64,000 nt of DNA. It comes from Trichodelitschia bisporula (taxonomy: Eukaryota; Ascomycota; Dothideomycetes; Phaeotrichales; Phaeotrichaceae). Under the pieces are notes generated by a model. The model saw only the letters and a list, made by a program, of their open reading frames with translations, had not been told where the DNA came from and ran no database searches. The stretch covers positions 1,372,021 through 1,436,020 of the forward strand of contig ML996691.1 in the NCBI GenBank assembly GCA_010356995.1, in the 5' to 3' direction. A program made the position numbers and the translations under genes. Shown here piece after piece: positions 27,877-38,340 of the stretch. The stretch's first letter is position 1. Each line of letters opens with the position of its first letter.

Positions 27877-30800
27877 TCACGACAACTCGGCATCCTCAAC
27901 CCCCACATCAACATTCCCCTCAACCATCATCTCATCGCTGCCACCCTCATCCGCCTCATGCAACACCTTCCGCCAGCCCAGCTCCTCAGCCGGATCCTTC
28001 ACGAACTCATACGTAGGGAAATAATGCTCGTTCTTCTTCATCGTCGCCACCCAGGGCACATTGTCAAACGTCATGACGCGCAGACGGAAATACGTGTTAT
28101 CCGGGATCTTGAGCACTTCCTTCAAGAACGCGTCCAGATCAGGCGTGTACTGCCCGTTGACATGCGTAATGAAGTTCGTCGGCGCAAGACCATACATGTA
28201 CGCCGGGGACCCGCGCATCCGCCCGCTGATGTACACGTCCGAGTGCAGCTTGCTGATCTGCTGGCGCACCGCGTGGTGAGGCCGGTGCAGCACGGCGCCG
28301 CAGAAGAGCACCGCGCGCCGCGTCTCCAGATCGTCGGTTGGGACCGTGCGCACCGTTGTCGTCATCAGCATGCAGTGGCGGATGATGACCGCCTGGAGCT
28401 CTGCATTGTTGTACTGCACATCGAGATCCGACACGCGCGTGACGAGCTGGCCGTTGAGGGTAAGGATGATGTCCGTCTCCTGGAGGCCCGGGTCGCCGTC
28501 GCAGTCGAGCTTGCGCACCATGAAGAGCTGGTGGCGCTCTGGGTCTTCGTTTTCGACGCGGCAGATCCATTCTAATGGGCGTTAGCTAAGAAGGCGGGGA
28601 TACGAAAGAGAGGGACATGGGACATGCGATGGCGTATATACGCAAGAAGCCGCCCGCTAAAGCGTGGAGACGAAAGAAACCCGTTGAGGGGGTACGAAAA
28701 TAACGTACCATCAGGGACGCCCATGATCCGCGCCTGATCCATATGAATCGTATGAATCTCGCAGGGCAGGATGCGCAGCTCGGGAATGAGGCCGTTACGA
28801 ATCTGCGTCAACACCGGCAAGATCATGGATGTGCTGAGGCCGAGGTGGTACTCCATGTCCTTTCCATTGTGTGCCGAGCGCTCGCCGAGATACGTCAACC
28901 ACAGCGCCTGCACCACGCCATCATTATCAATCAACACGCCGCTGCCGCACTGCGACGCAAGCGTCGTGTCCACTGTGATAGCATCAAAGTTAGTCGCGCG
29001 GTACCGCGGGGTAGACGCGCTCGCCGGGATAGACACATTAGTGATATCCGTGACGAGCGCCTTACCCACTACAGGCCGATAATTCGAATTGAACCCAAAG
29101 AAAACGGTGTCGTCGCCCTGCTTCATGTGCTGGTCGGACAGCTTGGCGCTCTGGATGGGCGCCTGCACCAGCGACGGGTCGTAGCGAATGATGGCGTAGT
29201 TCTGCGTCGGGTGCATGAACACCACCTTGCCGTCGACGTTGATGGAGTCGGCGATAGTGATGTGGATATCGCACAGGTCGTAGGGTACAGTTGCGCGCGA
29301 GATGATGACGAGGCCCTGCTCCGCGTCGATGACCAGTCCGTGCCCCGTCTTACGGCCGCGCGGGAAGCCATCGAGCTTGACGGGCATGACGGCGGTGACG
29401 CGCACGAAGCTGCGAATCACGCCAACGGCCTTCGGGTGGCTCTTATTCGAGATCTGGACAAAAGTCGCCTTGCGCGGCGCGGGCTTAACCGCCGGCAGAG
29501 CATCGGCAAGATCCGAAAAGTCCCACTTCCCGGTCTTATCGTTGCGCATCGCAAGCTTGATCTTGTTGCTCCAGTGGCGGTCAATATTGAAGATCCACGT
29601 GTTGAGCGTGTGCATGTCGCGGACGTGCTTGCAAGTCACGACAACGCGCGCGCGATCAGGGATCTCCTTGATAACCTGGACGAAGGTGTCCAGGTCCGGC
29701 GTCGGCTTGCCGTCGACCGACTGCACGAGCCAGCCCGCCTCACTGCCCTCCATGCGGAAGGATCCGGCCGCCTCGCACACGAACACGCCGTTGTCCTTGG
29801 TCGAGATGGCGTACAGCCGCGCCTGTTGGTACGACAGGTCGTGGAAGGCAGCTCCGGCGACGGTCACGAAGCGGTCGGGCGTGATGGCGTGCAGGTCGCC
29901 GACGAGGAGGTCCACCTCAACGTCCTCGCCGCCGCGCTGGACCAGGAGCTTGACCGACTTGTCGACGGAGGAGTCGAGGATGTCGTCAAGACGCACAAAC
30001 TGCGTCAGCAGTTCGCCGTTGACGCGCAGGAGAACATCGCCTTCCTCGAGCTTGTTGTGCGCCGGACCCTTGGGCAGCACCACCTCCGCAACGAGCATGC
30101 CCGTCTCCTTCGGGAAGGCCTCGCGGATGGTGGCCTCCCACTCCGGGGTCAAGCCGAGTCGCCGACACTCGTCGAACGGCTTTAGGAGCCACTGCGTCTG
30201 TATCGTGCCGCGGGCAACCTCTTCGCCACGCTGGATGCAGCTGAGGGCGCGCGAAGGCCGGTCGAGCGGCAGGAAGTAGTCGGTGGCGGCACCGTCGGCA
30301 CGTCCGCCGGCCTGCAGAGCCACGACGTTTCCATCGATGTTGACCACAGGGCTGCCAGAACTGCCTCCGCTAGCTGCAGCCGCCGCTTGAATGTAGTTTG
30401 TATTGAAGTCGCTATATCCCTCGCCGTACTCGGGAGCGTTGCGGTCGAGCCGGCTGATGACACCAGAGAGAATGCTGAGCTTCTCGCCGGCATCGTTACC
30501 GACAACGCGGATCTCGGCGCCTACGTGGGCCATGTCAGGCCGCAGCGGCAACGACGTCAGCTGGAGGTACTTGATGGCCTTTGGATCGAAACGCAGGATG
30601 CCAAAGTCGTGCACCGGGTCACGGTAGACGGGGTAGACATCGCACTGGGCAGGTCAGCGCGGGAGCATAAAGAAATGGTGCACTTGGACGTTACCTCTTC
30701 ATGATTGTCGAAGATGCAGTACCCCCAGAATGGCCCTGCTCCGACGACGTGCCGGTTTGTCAGGATGTAGCCCTTTTCCGCATCCACCACGAAGCCAGTC

Positions 30801-31111
30801 GCCTCGCTCGACAGGGCGCTGTCGGTATCGAAAGAGCAAGTTTGACAGAAGTGGATGGACACGACGTTCTTGACAACCCGCTCGATGGTCGCTTGCCACT
30901 CGGCGCTATCGGCTGTAGTTGTGGTTCTCGTCAACAAGCGCACCTCGTCACTCTCTAGCGGCAAGTCCGACGTGGGATCGCCGTTGGCCGCGTAGTCGTG
31001 GCCATTGGACTCGGAGACGTCCGTATCGCTGCGGGAATGCTTCATCGGGCGGTCGTTGGAAGATGGGCTCGGTGGTTGTTTGCGTTTCGGGCGGGACTCA
31101 CAGATGTCCAT
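27877..31111 (-). CDS. NMA111: HtrA-like nuclear serine protease NMA111
   Basis: A nuclear HtrA/Omi-family protease. Yeast Nma111 promotes apoptosis by cleaving Bir1 and affects lipid and heat responses. Three exons on the minus strand: 31111-30695, 30644-28709 and 28571-27877, giving 1015 aa, the usual length for this duplicated-HtrA fungal family. Introns are 50 and 137 nt. A short N-terminal stretch carries a basic nuclear-localisation-like motif (RPKRKQ) and a second one. The catalytic triad is complete in the first protease half: His in TNRHVVG near 115, Asp in HDFGILRFD near 150, and Ser in GGSSGSPV near 235. PDZ domains follow. The second protease-like half lacks the catalytic Ser: the equivalent block reads [10 protein letters not shown]. 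The final region (about 800-1015) carries further PDZ-like sequence. The start [11 protein letters not shown] was chosen because the upstream in-frame stretch is not conserved-looking. Confidence 0.94.
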
Positions 31112-32672
31112 ACTGCGGGGGAAGGAACTGTAGAGTGCACGCAACAGGGGGATTGCGGCGGCGCGGGATGATATGGAATCTGAAAGGCGGGGCGAGTGAA
31201 TGGTAGCAAGGTGAAAGCAGTGGTGGTTGATGACTGCGGCTGCGACCTGACTAGTCGGGGCGAAGAGGGCAGTGCAGCTCAGCCTGGTGAATGCTCTGCG
31301 GAGGCCAATGGAGGGGCCAACAGGCATTCGGTAAGGGAAAGGCGATGCGGAAAGCAATCCGAAAGGATGCGGCGAGTGTTGGAGCGGAAGATATTTGCCC
31401 TGATGCGCAGGACGTTGGGATGCGTGAAGATTACGGAGTAGGCGATGTTCAAAGAAAGTCGCGTTTCGATGTCTTCTCACTTGATGCCTGAAATCAGGGG
31501 CATCAATAGCGTTGACGCCTACTTTCTTCATGCCTCGAAATCAGGGCATCAGCTGAAACTACAAAGAGCCGTCACATGATATGACAGACAACATCCCATT
31601 ATTGCCATTTCGAGCAGGACGTCTCACGTCCCACAAGCTGCAACCTGTAGGCCTTATATCACGGCGACGACAAGTGCGACTTCGAAAAATGTACAAGATA
31701 TCGCTTAACCTCGGGATTATAAGGTTAATAAGGTTATGGTGAATGTCCCTGTGTATAATTCTTGGTGAGGATGGCAATTTCCCGTCTTACGGGTGAGCAG
31801 TAACAGCACATTAAACGGAGCATTCATTCTACCAGATGAACTCAACGGATATACATCCAGCATGCGCTTCAACATCGCTAAACCTCGTAAAGAACAATTC
31901 AACTCCAGCATCACTACAGACGGGGTGGGTGGGGAGAGTGAGGGGAAGGAGGAGGGTGGAAGGTGGGCGGCAGTGTGGTCAATCTAACCAGTTCTGTCTC
32001 ACGAACGGCTGACGAACCCATGGAATTTACTAGTAAAAGGCGACTTCGGCTCGATTCAAAACGGTTGGATTGGCCACCCTGATGGGCGGGGAGTGAGGTG
32101 CGTTTGCGGCTTATACTGTTTGATTCACCGTACCATCATGAGCCTTCCCGGCGCTCGGTCTGGGGTATATATCTGGGTTTTGCCGAACCGCAGACCGAGG
32201 GCAGCCCCGGGCCTTCTATAGAACGAACCCTCCTATAAAACAGCCGGTGCGTACCTTCCCCTCGGCGGATTGACCGCCTGCAAGGCCAAGTGCCAAGCCG
32301 TCGAGGCTGAAGTCCAAGGGGAATTACTACATATAGAAGGAGCATCGTGGGATCGCGAGACAAACCGCACAGTTGCCATAGCGAACGCCGAGACCAAGGC
32401 TTACACGAACTGTCCATTTAAGGTCGCGCGCTGCGTTGACAGATTCCTGTTCTGAATATCATCACCACCAAAGTTCTTCACCACTTTCGAAACCTCTGCG
32501 CACTACAGGATTTTTCGTCAGCTCTTTGCCATCGGTCACCCGAGGCCATCAAAGGTACATTGATTTGCGAGACAATCAGCAAATCATATAGACTAACGCT
32601 CACGATAGGTACCCGGCCCCGTTGACACCCCCAAGAAAAGCAATCGTCAAGCACGGGAAGACCATTTCATAA
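31112..32672. other. Intergenic spacer, NMA111 to gag-like frame
   Basis: About 1.56 kb. It includes two adjacent related hairpins (31481-31506 and 31528-31551) and TATA-like stretches near 32165 and 32233. No protein family is recognised. The last ~150 bases look like a leader with a possible intron (GTACATT...CACGATAG, about 32555-32609). Confidence 0.5.
31481..31551. repeat. Two adjacent related inverted repeats
   Basis: The first reads TTGATGCCTGAAATCAGG, then GGCATCAA, a near-perfect hairpin. The second, about 25 bases on, has ATGCC...GGCAT arms around TCGAAATCAG. The two share the CTGAAATCAGG/CTCGAAATCAGG core, so they are copies of one motif. Confidence 0.6.
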
Positions 32673-32675
32673 ATG

Positions 32676-33704
32676 GCACCCTACATTGTTCCACTTCGGA
32701 TTCCCAAAGGCATCATCGAGCACTCGCCCAGTGTGCGTGTCACACTGTGGACAGAGAGGCAGTGGCGCCAATGGGTCTCCTCCATCGAAGCGACTTGCAG
32801 GACCTGGGGTCTCTGGGACTACCTGCAGGGCTTCGAGGCAATTGACGAGTCGAATGAAGAGCACGTCAGCCTGGATCATGAGCTCCGGGTGTGGCTCATG
32901 AAACGACTCTCGCCGCAGCTCAGATCGAGGATCGGAATGGAGAATTTCTATGACATTCCGACGGCTCCGGCGCTGTTCAACAAGATCAAGGATGAGATCC
33001 TTCGGCGCTCGCTCAACGACATAACCCGCAAAGCCGCACAGATGAATGAGGACCGAAAGAGGAAACGGGATAAGGAAGAGACGGACGAGCGTGGCAATGG
33101 TAAGAAAGCGAGGACTGAGCAGCCCCAGCGGGACAGGCCAACGGGCGCTGAGGCCAGCAATGCGAGTTTTGACATGGCTCAAAATCTTGCGCTCACAGTC
33201 GGTGAAGGCCTTACCAAGAACGACTGGGACTATGGGCATTGCACGACCGAGCATATCTGCAACCGGCTGGAACTCTTCGACAACTACACCCCAGCTCTCA
33301 CCGGTATCCGCGTCACGTTGCCCCTGGGTCGGTTTTTCGTTGCGCAAGGGTTTGGGTCGGTCACTCTTACCTTTGCTGGCACTGGCCGTAAGGTCACTCT
33401 CCCGAACGTGTTTTACGTACCAGAGTCGCCCATCAACGAGGTTTCGTCAAACCGGGTCCGAGTTCATCAGGGGATCTGGCTCAACAACAAGGACATGACG
33501 TTCCGCTCCATGGCGAATGACGCCATCATCGGGCACGCAGACGTGAAGCAGGGCGTAACGGTCTTTCGGCTCAAGCCGCATTCGTCTCAGCAGGTGGAGC
33601 AGGAACCTGCGGAAGAGTCCCAACAGCATCTGGAGCAGGAGTCAGCGGAAGAATTTGAACCAGAGATCAAGCAGGAGTTCCAAGGGTTCAGACGTACGGC
33701 TTAA
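32676..33704 (+). mobile_element. Copia-like gag/protease frame without polymerase (open, 343 codons)
   Basis: An open frame related to Ty1/copia gag and the start of the protease. The N-terminal part has QWRQWVSSIEATCRTWGLW and DYLQGFEAIDE, then LRVWLMKRLSPQLRSRI, as in copia gag. A basic middle follows (RKRKRDKEE, GNGKKAR). The second half has the copia protease layout WDYGHCTTEHICNRLELFDNY...GFGSVTLTF...LPNVFYVPESPINEVSS. The end is a Gln/Glu-rich tail. No zinc knuckle, integrase, reverse transcriptase or RNase H is found downstream. This copy looks whole as a gag/protease frame, whereas its relatives at 23101-23896 and 34862-35120 are broken. It may be the coding part of a non-autonomous element or a gene captured by the host. 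Confidence 0.65.
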
Positions 33705-33889
33705 ACGACATCTGCGGATGCCATCTCAACTTTCATTATCATACAAATTTTCGGCAGTAACTTCCCTCGCACTTAGGGTGGTTACCGGTTTAAAATTTCC
33801 ACTGCTTTCCTTTCGGTCTAGTGAAGTGGTGGAACGTTTGAAGATGCAGTAGATAGATGTCCAGATGGAACAGTTCCACTCCGAACAAT

Positions 33890-34000
33890 CTCAATGGAAG
33901 AAGACTTGTTACGTGCAAAAGGCTACAGTGAAGGCGAAAGATTCGTGAAGAGACGGAGAGAGTCGTGAGACGCTCCGAACTACCTACCTTTAAACAGCTC
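33890..34000. repeat. LTR-like repeat fragment
   Basis: The block acgtgcaaaaggctaca...gaagagacggagagagtcgtgagacgctc matches gcgtgcaaaaggccaca...gaagagaagacaagagtcaagagatgctc at 22889-22970. Its orientation relative to the gag-like frame is opposite to that at the first locus. Confidence 0.4.
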
Positions 34001-34295
34001 AGGTAAACGTGGAGACTGAGTCAGAAGTGATTGTGATGGTTGTTGCTGTGAAGATGACTATCTACTGCTTTTTACCTACCAACGCGCTGGTGCGACACCA
34101 ATGCCCTGGTCTGCTCATATAACGTCACGTCTGACACATTCACACGCACGACCCGATACATAAAATGGTGATGTCCACATAGCACCTTCCAAGGGTTCCG
34201 TCTACCACTCGTACGTCATACATGAAGTAATTCCTCGCTTCCTCGGGCATCTATATAAAATCTTCTCGACGTCCTAAAATCTATGTTAGCCAAAG

Positions 34296-34480
34296 GATTA
34301 TGGCCGCTCCGTCCGCAAAGTACCTCAGTCAGGGCGGCCACGATTATAGCGGGTGGCCCTTGTGAGCATTGTCCGTTACCGTATTCGATGTCGGTAATCC
34401 TACCTCCCTGGCACGGGCGGCGCTTCGTGGGGTGTGGCCTTGGCCGGCCGAACAAACACTGGAAGGTCAAATGTTCGTAG
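34296..34480 (+). pseudogene. Relic of a small Cys-rich (GRF-zinc-finger-like) gene
   Basis: The upstream end and ATG match the repeated segment at 22690-22770. One frame carries CEHC, then WHGRRFVGCG and WKVKC, which resembles the C-x2-C ... GRRF-x2-C ... C spacing of GRF zinc fingers. No continuous gene is present. A TATA-like TATATAAAA lies just upstream (34250-34258). The assignment to the GRF family is weak. Confidence 0.3.
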
Positions 34481-34861
34481 GCTTGAGACACCGGACAAGA
34501 AGATATCATAAGCAGAGGTAGGCTGGGATGAAAATATAGAAGCCAAGACTTACACTGGATGTAGATGAAAGCATGGAAGTCAAGACTTGCACTGGATGTA
34601 CCTAAATGTCGCCTGCGCTCTCGATGGATTCTTACTCCTAACATCGCTACCCCAAACAAACTTCTCTTCAAATTTCCAGAATCTCCGCAATCCAAAGGGC
34701 CCCTCATCATTTTTCTGAGCCCCTGGTGCCACGAGGCTACTAGGGATGCATTTCACTACAACAAGATATACAAACCGCCAAATCTCGCCGAAGCTCGTCT
34801 GAGCACCCCCTGGATACAACACTCGAGTCCGTGGAAGCCCATCAGCCAAACATGGCGCCCA

Positions 34862-35120
34862 TAAACTTCACGACTGAGGAGCTCAAGGCGAAGATTTACC
34901 TCATCATATGCTCTCCACGTCTGGAAGTCGTCCTTGATTCTGGTTCAATCAGAAAACCTTGAAGTTCAACACAATATCCGATGACCAGACAATCGGCTAC
35001 GCGGACCTCAAAGACGGCGACATGGTGTATCGGCTTGCGCCTAACCAATCTCCATAGGCAGAACGGGAATGACAGCTTGAGCGAGCGGAAGAAATGCAAG
35101 AGCTAGGACATGCAGTTTAA
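34862..35120 (+). mobile_element. Fossil fragment of the gag/protease family (broken)
   Basis: A short relic that matches the C-terminal part of the 32676-33704 frame: WFNQKTLKFNTISDDQTIGY versus GIWLNNKDMTFRSMANDAII, followed by ADLKDGDMVYRLAPNQS versus ADVKQGVTVFRLKPHSS. It is broken and lacks most of the N-terminal half. Confidence 0.5.
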
Positions 35121-35636
35121 GTCAAGTTAGAGATGTCGTGGTGGAAAAATTGCTAGATAGAACAGCTCCAATCTCAGCAAGCTTCTCCTCCATTTCATGA
35201 TATCAAAGGATCGCCCGTCACTTTCACACTATTTTGCTCACACTCATGCCTGAAGTCTTCCCGCAGTGCTTGCCTCATAGTCTCCAGAATGTCACAGAGC
35301 CTATCATCCCGCACAGCAAAGAAGACTGCTCAATGGGCGCAAGGAACGAATATGAACGTATGAGAGACAGGAATGGTCATTTAAACACCTTATGGTGAAG
35401 AGCGACTGACATTAAGTACTCACCCGCAACCATCATCCCGGGATCTACAACAAGACGCTCAAGGACAATCGACATGCGTGTGCTGAAGAGCTATATCGAG
35501 GAGAGTATGCCAGCTGTCTGGTTCAAGATTGACGACGCCAACAACATCTGACCATTCACTACGGGCATAGGTTCGGGGGAAAGCACATCTTCAATAAGCA
35601 ACCCCATCAATCAGCAACCAGAAATCTCAAGCAACC

Positions 35637-35935
35637 ATGGCGCCTATGCACAACGTCAATGGCAATCCCGTCGAAAGCCCGCGGCACAGGACAACGCTGT
35701 CAATTCCGATATGTAAGCGCGTTTCCGTCTCCTCCGTACCTCTAGTTCTAACACTCGCTAGGGAATCAGATGCCATCCTCGACATCAAGATGTCGTGCCG
35801 CACAGGAGGCCATAGCCTTAATAAAGTTTCTGGCAAGCGTAAACTACTATCTTCCTCCCCTCCACCGTTTGTCCATAGCGGAGGTGCAGTCAAAGCGAAG
35901 GCACCGAGAGCCGTGAACACAACGAGTATATATTG
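35637..35935 (+). other. Possible truncated gene start with one intron
   Basis: A reading frame from an ATG in good context (caaccATGgc) with a plausible intron at 35713-35761 (GTAAGC...CTAACACTCGCTAG). The spliced frame is about 76 codons, including QEAIALIKFLAS. No family is recognised. It may be the 5' end of a lost gene. Confidence 0.2.
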
Positions 35936-36399
35936 AAATGTTGAGCACACTGGATGATGGACTTCTTGAATTGACAGTGATGTGCATTTACATACCGACC
36001 ACGCCATCCTCCCCGCCTCTCTTCGCTCAACTCACCTCCTTCCCAATGACCTTCGGTCCTGGGACAATCAAGAGGTTAGCCGCATCTCATGTACAAGGCT
36101 GAGGCGGAGGCCGGGGCTGAGGCCGTCCACCATTAGGGACTGCAGAGTGCGTTACATACCTTGAAATCAAGTGAGCTGTATATCAAACACCGGGATAATT
36201 GAGGAAACAAGTACGGATGTATGGTGCGTCTGGCGACGCTGGCTGACTTGATGTGAAAGGAAATAACAAACTGCGATTGACCGAAGAGCTAAGACGAGGA
36301 AAAGCAAGACTGAGTTACACGTGCTGGCCTTTTGTGCTCGTCGCACCAGCACGCTTGTCTCCTTGCGTCTTCCGTCTCTCTCTATTGCATTTTCCCATG

Positions 36400-37370
36400 C
36401 TTGCTGTGAACCCTGTCAACTCTAACTGTGGTGTTTATACACTAATCGGTATGCCATATCGTCAAGAACATCCACTCGTTGACTTCACGCCGCCGCAAGA
36501 ATCTCAGAGTTGCTCAGGTTTCGTACTCTGGGTGTCAAAAAGGTCGATGAGATTGACGGATACGAGGCGCTTCCGCCTGCACGGCGCCATTACTAGGTAC
36601 TCCGGCAAAAAGACCACCGCCATGACTACAAGTTGTGTATGCATCGGGCATAATACCCATGCCGTCCGCTCGGTTTGCTGGAGCTTCCGAATCTTAATAC
36701 GCGGTCCGTACTTGTCCATGATATAGCCGCGTTCGGTCTAGAATAGACTCTCCAGATCATTCATCTCCTTGAGGACTTTATCAAGTTCGGCCTTGTCACG
36801 GGCAACGTCTGGGACATCGAATGCACTGAATGCGTGTATGACTGAAAATACTGCTATGAAGAGGAGACGTGAAAGGTCTAGAACTGAAATGCAGGTGTGG
36901 GGTGGCAGTGGACCCTGGGCTTGGCACCGAGCGGCTGCATCATGTGGTATGGTTCAGCAACGCCCTGGCAGGGCCTGGCGTGCTGAGACCATGACAGGCC
37001 TCCTCGCCATCGCGAAATTGGCGGAGTTCTGCCAGCTTCTTCTCGGCCTTTGCCACGTTCTTCTCAGCTTTCTCAACCGCTTGTTCGGCCACTTCCACCT
37101 CATTTTTGTAGCAGTGAAGCGCTTCGTTGCTTGCTTGAAATGTTCCATCTCTTCCTTCATAGTGTTCATCTGTTTGCTTATGAGGTCCATCGCCTGTATG
37201 AGGGTCTCGGATTCGTCGGTGTTACCTTATAGATCACGTGTCGCCGTGATGGAGAAGCCGAGCCCGGTAGAAAATGAGGGCCAGCATCTCCCCGAAGCAC
37301 TGGGCCTCGATATCGTCTATGGCCTTTTTACCCTCTACGATAAGAGGAGAATTGACCCCCCATGACAAAA
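36400..37370 (-). pseudogene. Degraded coiled-coil gene, origin unknown
   Basis: Minus-strand fragments in several frames share a helical, charged style: AIDDIEAQCFGEMLALIFYR, then SETLIQAMDLISKQM, a Lys/Glu heptad stretch, and DVARDKAELDKVLKEMNDL. They lie in a consistent order over about 1 kb, so they likely come from one lost gene. It could be a host gene or the gag of an old element. It is broken in several places. Confidence 0.4.
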
Positions 37371-37399
37371 GCTAACTGCGTCCTAAACCACATGGGTAT

Positions 37400-37610
37400 G
37401 TGGTATGTTCCATTGGGTGAGACATTTGAGCTTCGGAAGTGAACACAATATGGCCAGAGGGTGACACAATTTGACCTGAGGAAGACATAATATTGCCAGA
37501 TCGGGGACACAATGAGTCCAGAGGAAGCCCCGATCCGCCCAGAGGAAGCCACGATCTGCTCAGTCTCAGAGGGAGATACGAACTGCCTGGAGGGAGACAT
37601 GATCTGAACC
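37400..37610. repeat. Imperfect short tandem repeat, ~21-27 bp
   Basis: Recurring words cacaat, ccagaggaag and gaggga(gac) occur at 21-27-base intervals, with strong divergence between units. Seen by eye only. Confidence 0.4.
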
Positions 37611-38129
37611 GTGAGCCTATGGCGCGGCAACGTGGCAACGTGCTAGATCGGCATTCTGCAAGGGCATCGGCAGTCCCGTTGGGGAAGAGCGTCGGAAAGG
37701 CCGTGGGGAGCAAACGCTCGGATCTGTTGAGCTCCGTGACAGTGTCCATGCGCGGGCATGAAAGACGCTCATCAAAGAGAGCAGCCGGGTTGCTGAGGGC
37801 CTCTTTTGAGATATGAAGTCAAAAGTATGGTGCCGGGTTTTCAGAATGGAGTCAACCGCGTTGACTTCCGCATAAAATCGGACGTGGATCAGGCGCGCGT
37901 TCCAGCAGTGACCCATTCGAGGATGGGAGCAAGGCCAGCAATTCGTCAAATTCTTTGCGAGTGAAGAAAAGCCTGATGTTGGGCCCGCCGGCTGGTTGGA
38001 CGGCTGCAGCGAGACCCGCTGCTTGAAGGAGATGTAGCCGAGGGGAGTGCCGTCGGCGAACTCGGAACTTGAGCCTGAGCTTCGGAAGCTAGCAGGTTAG
38101 TAACTGGTGGCACAATCCGGGTGGGTCGA

Positions 38130-38340
38130 GCGGCTACAGAAATGGCAGCAGCGGCACTAACGGGAACGCCCTGAGGCCGAAGCGCTACGGCAACAATGTT
38201 TGCTTTAACTGCTACGAACCCGGCCACATTGCACCTCAGTATGGGAAGCCGAAGCTGTCAATTCCAGAGAAGGAGGAAGCTGCAATGGTGGAAAAGACTC
38301 GGGCGAATCCGGTAGCTTGGGAAATACTTTTCGGCTGATG
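38130..38340 (+). mobile_element. Fossil gag zinc-knuckle fragment (broken)
   Basis: A plus-strand fragment encodes RYGNNVCFNCYEPGHIAPQY followed by a short charged stretch. This is the CX2CX4H-type nucleic-acid-binding knuckle of retrotransposon gag proteins, preceded by a Gly/Asn/Ser-rich linker typical of that place. No pol sequence is attached. The fragment looks old and broken. Confidence 0.55.

Noticed and set aside
28743-30185. 480-codon open frame on the plus strand
   Set aside because: It lies wholly antisense to the conserved NMA111 coding region and its translation is His/Arg/Val-rich with no domain. It is a shadow of the GC-rich codons.
31112-31531. Upstream in-frame extension of NMA111
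   Set aside because: The frame is open but not family-like. The NMA111 start [11 protein letters not shown] with its basic motifs fits the usual protein length.
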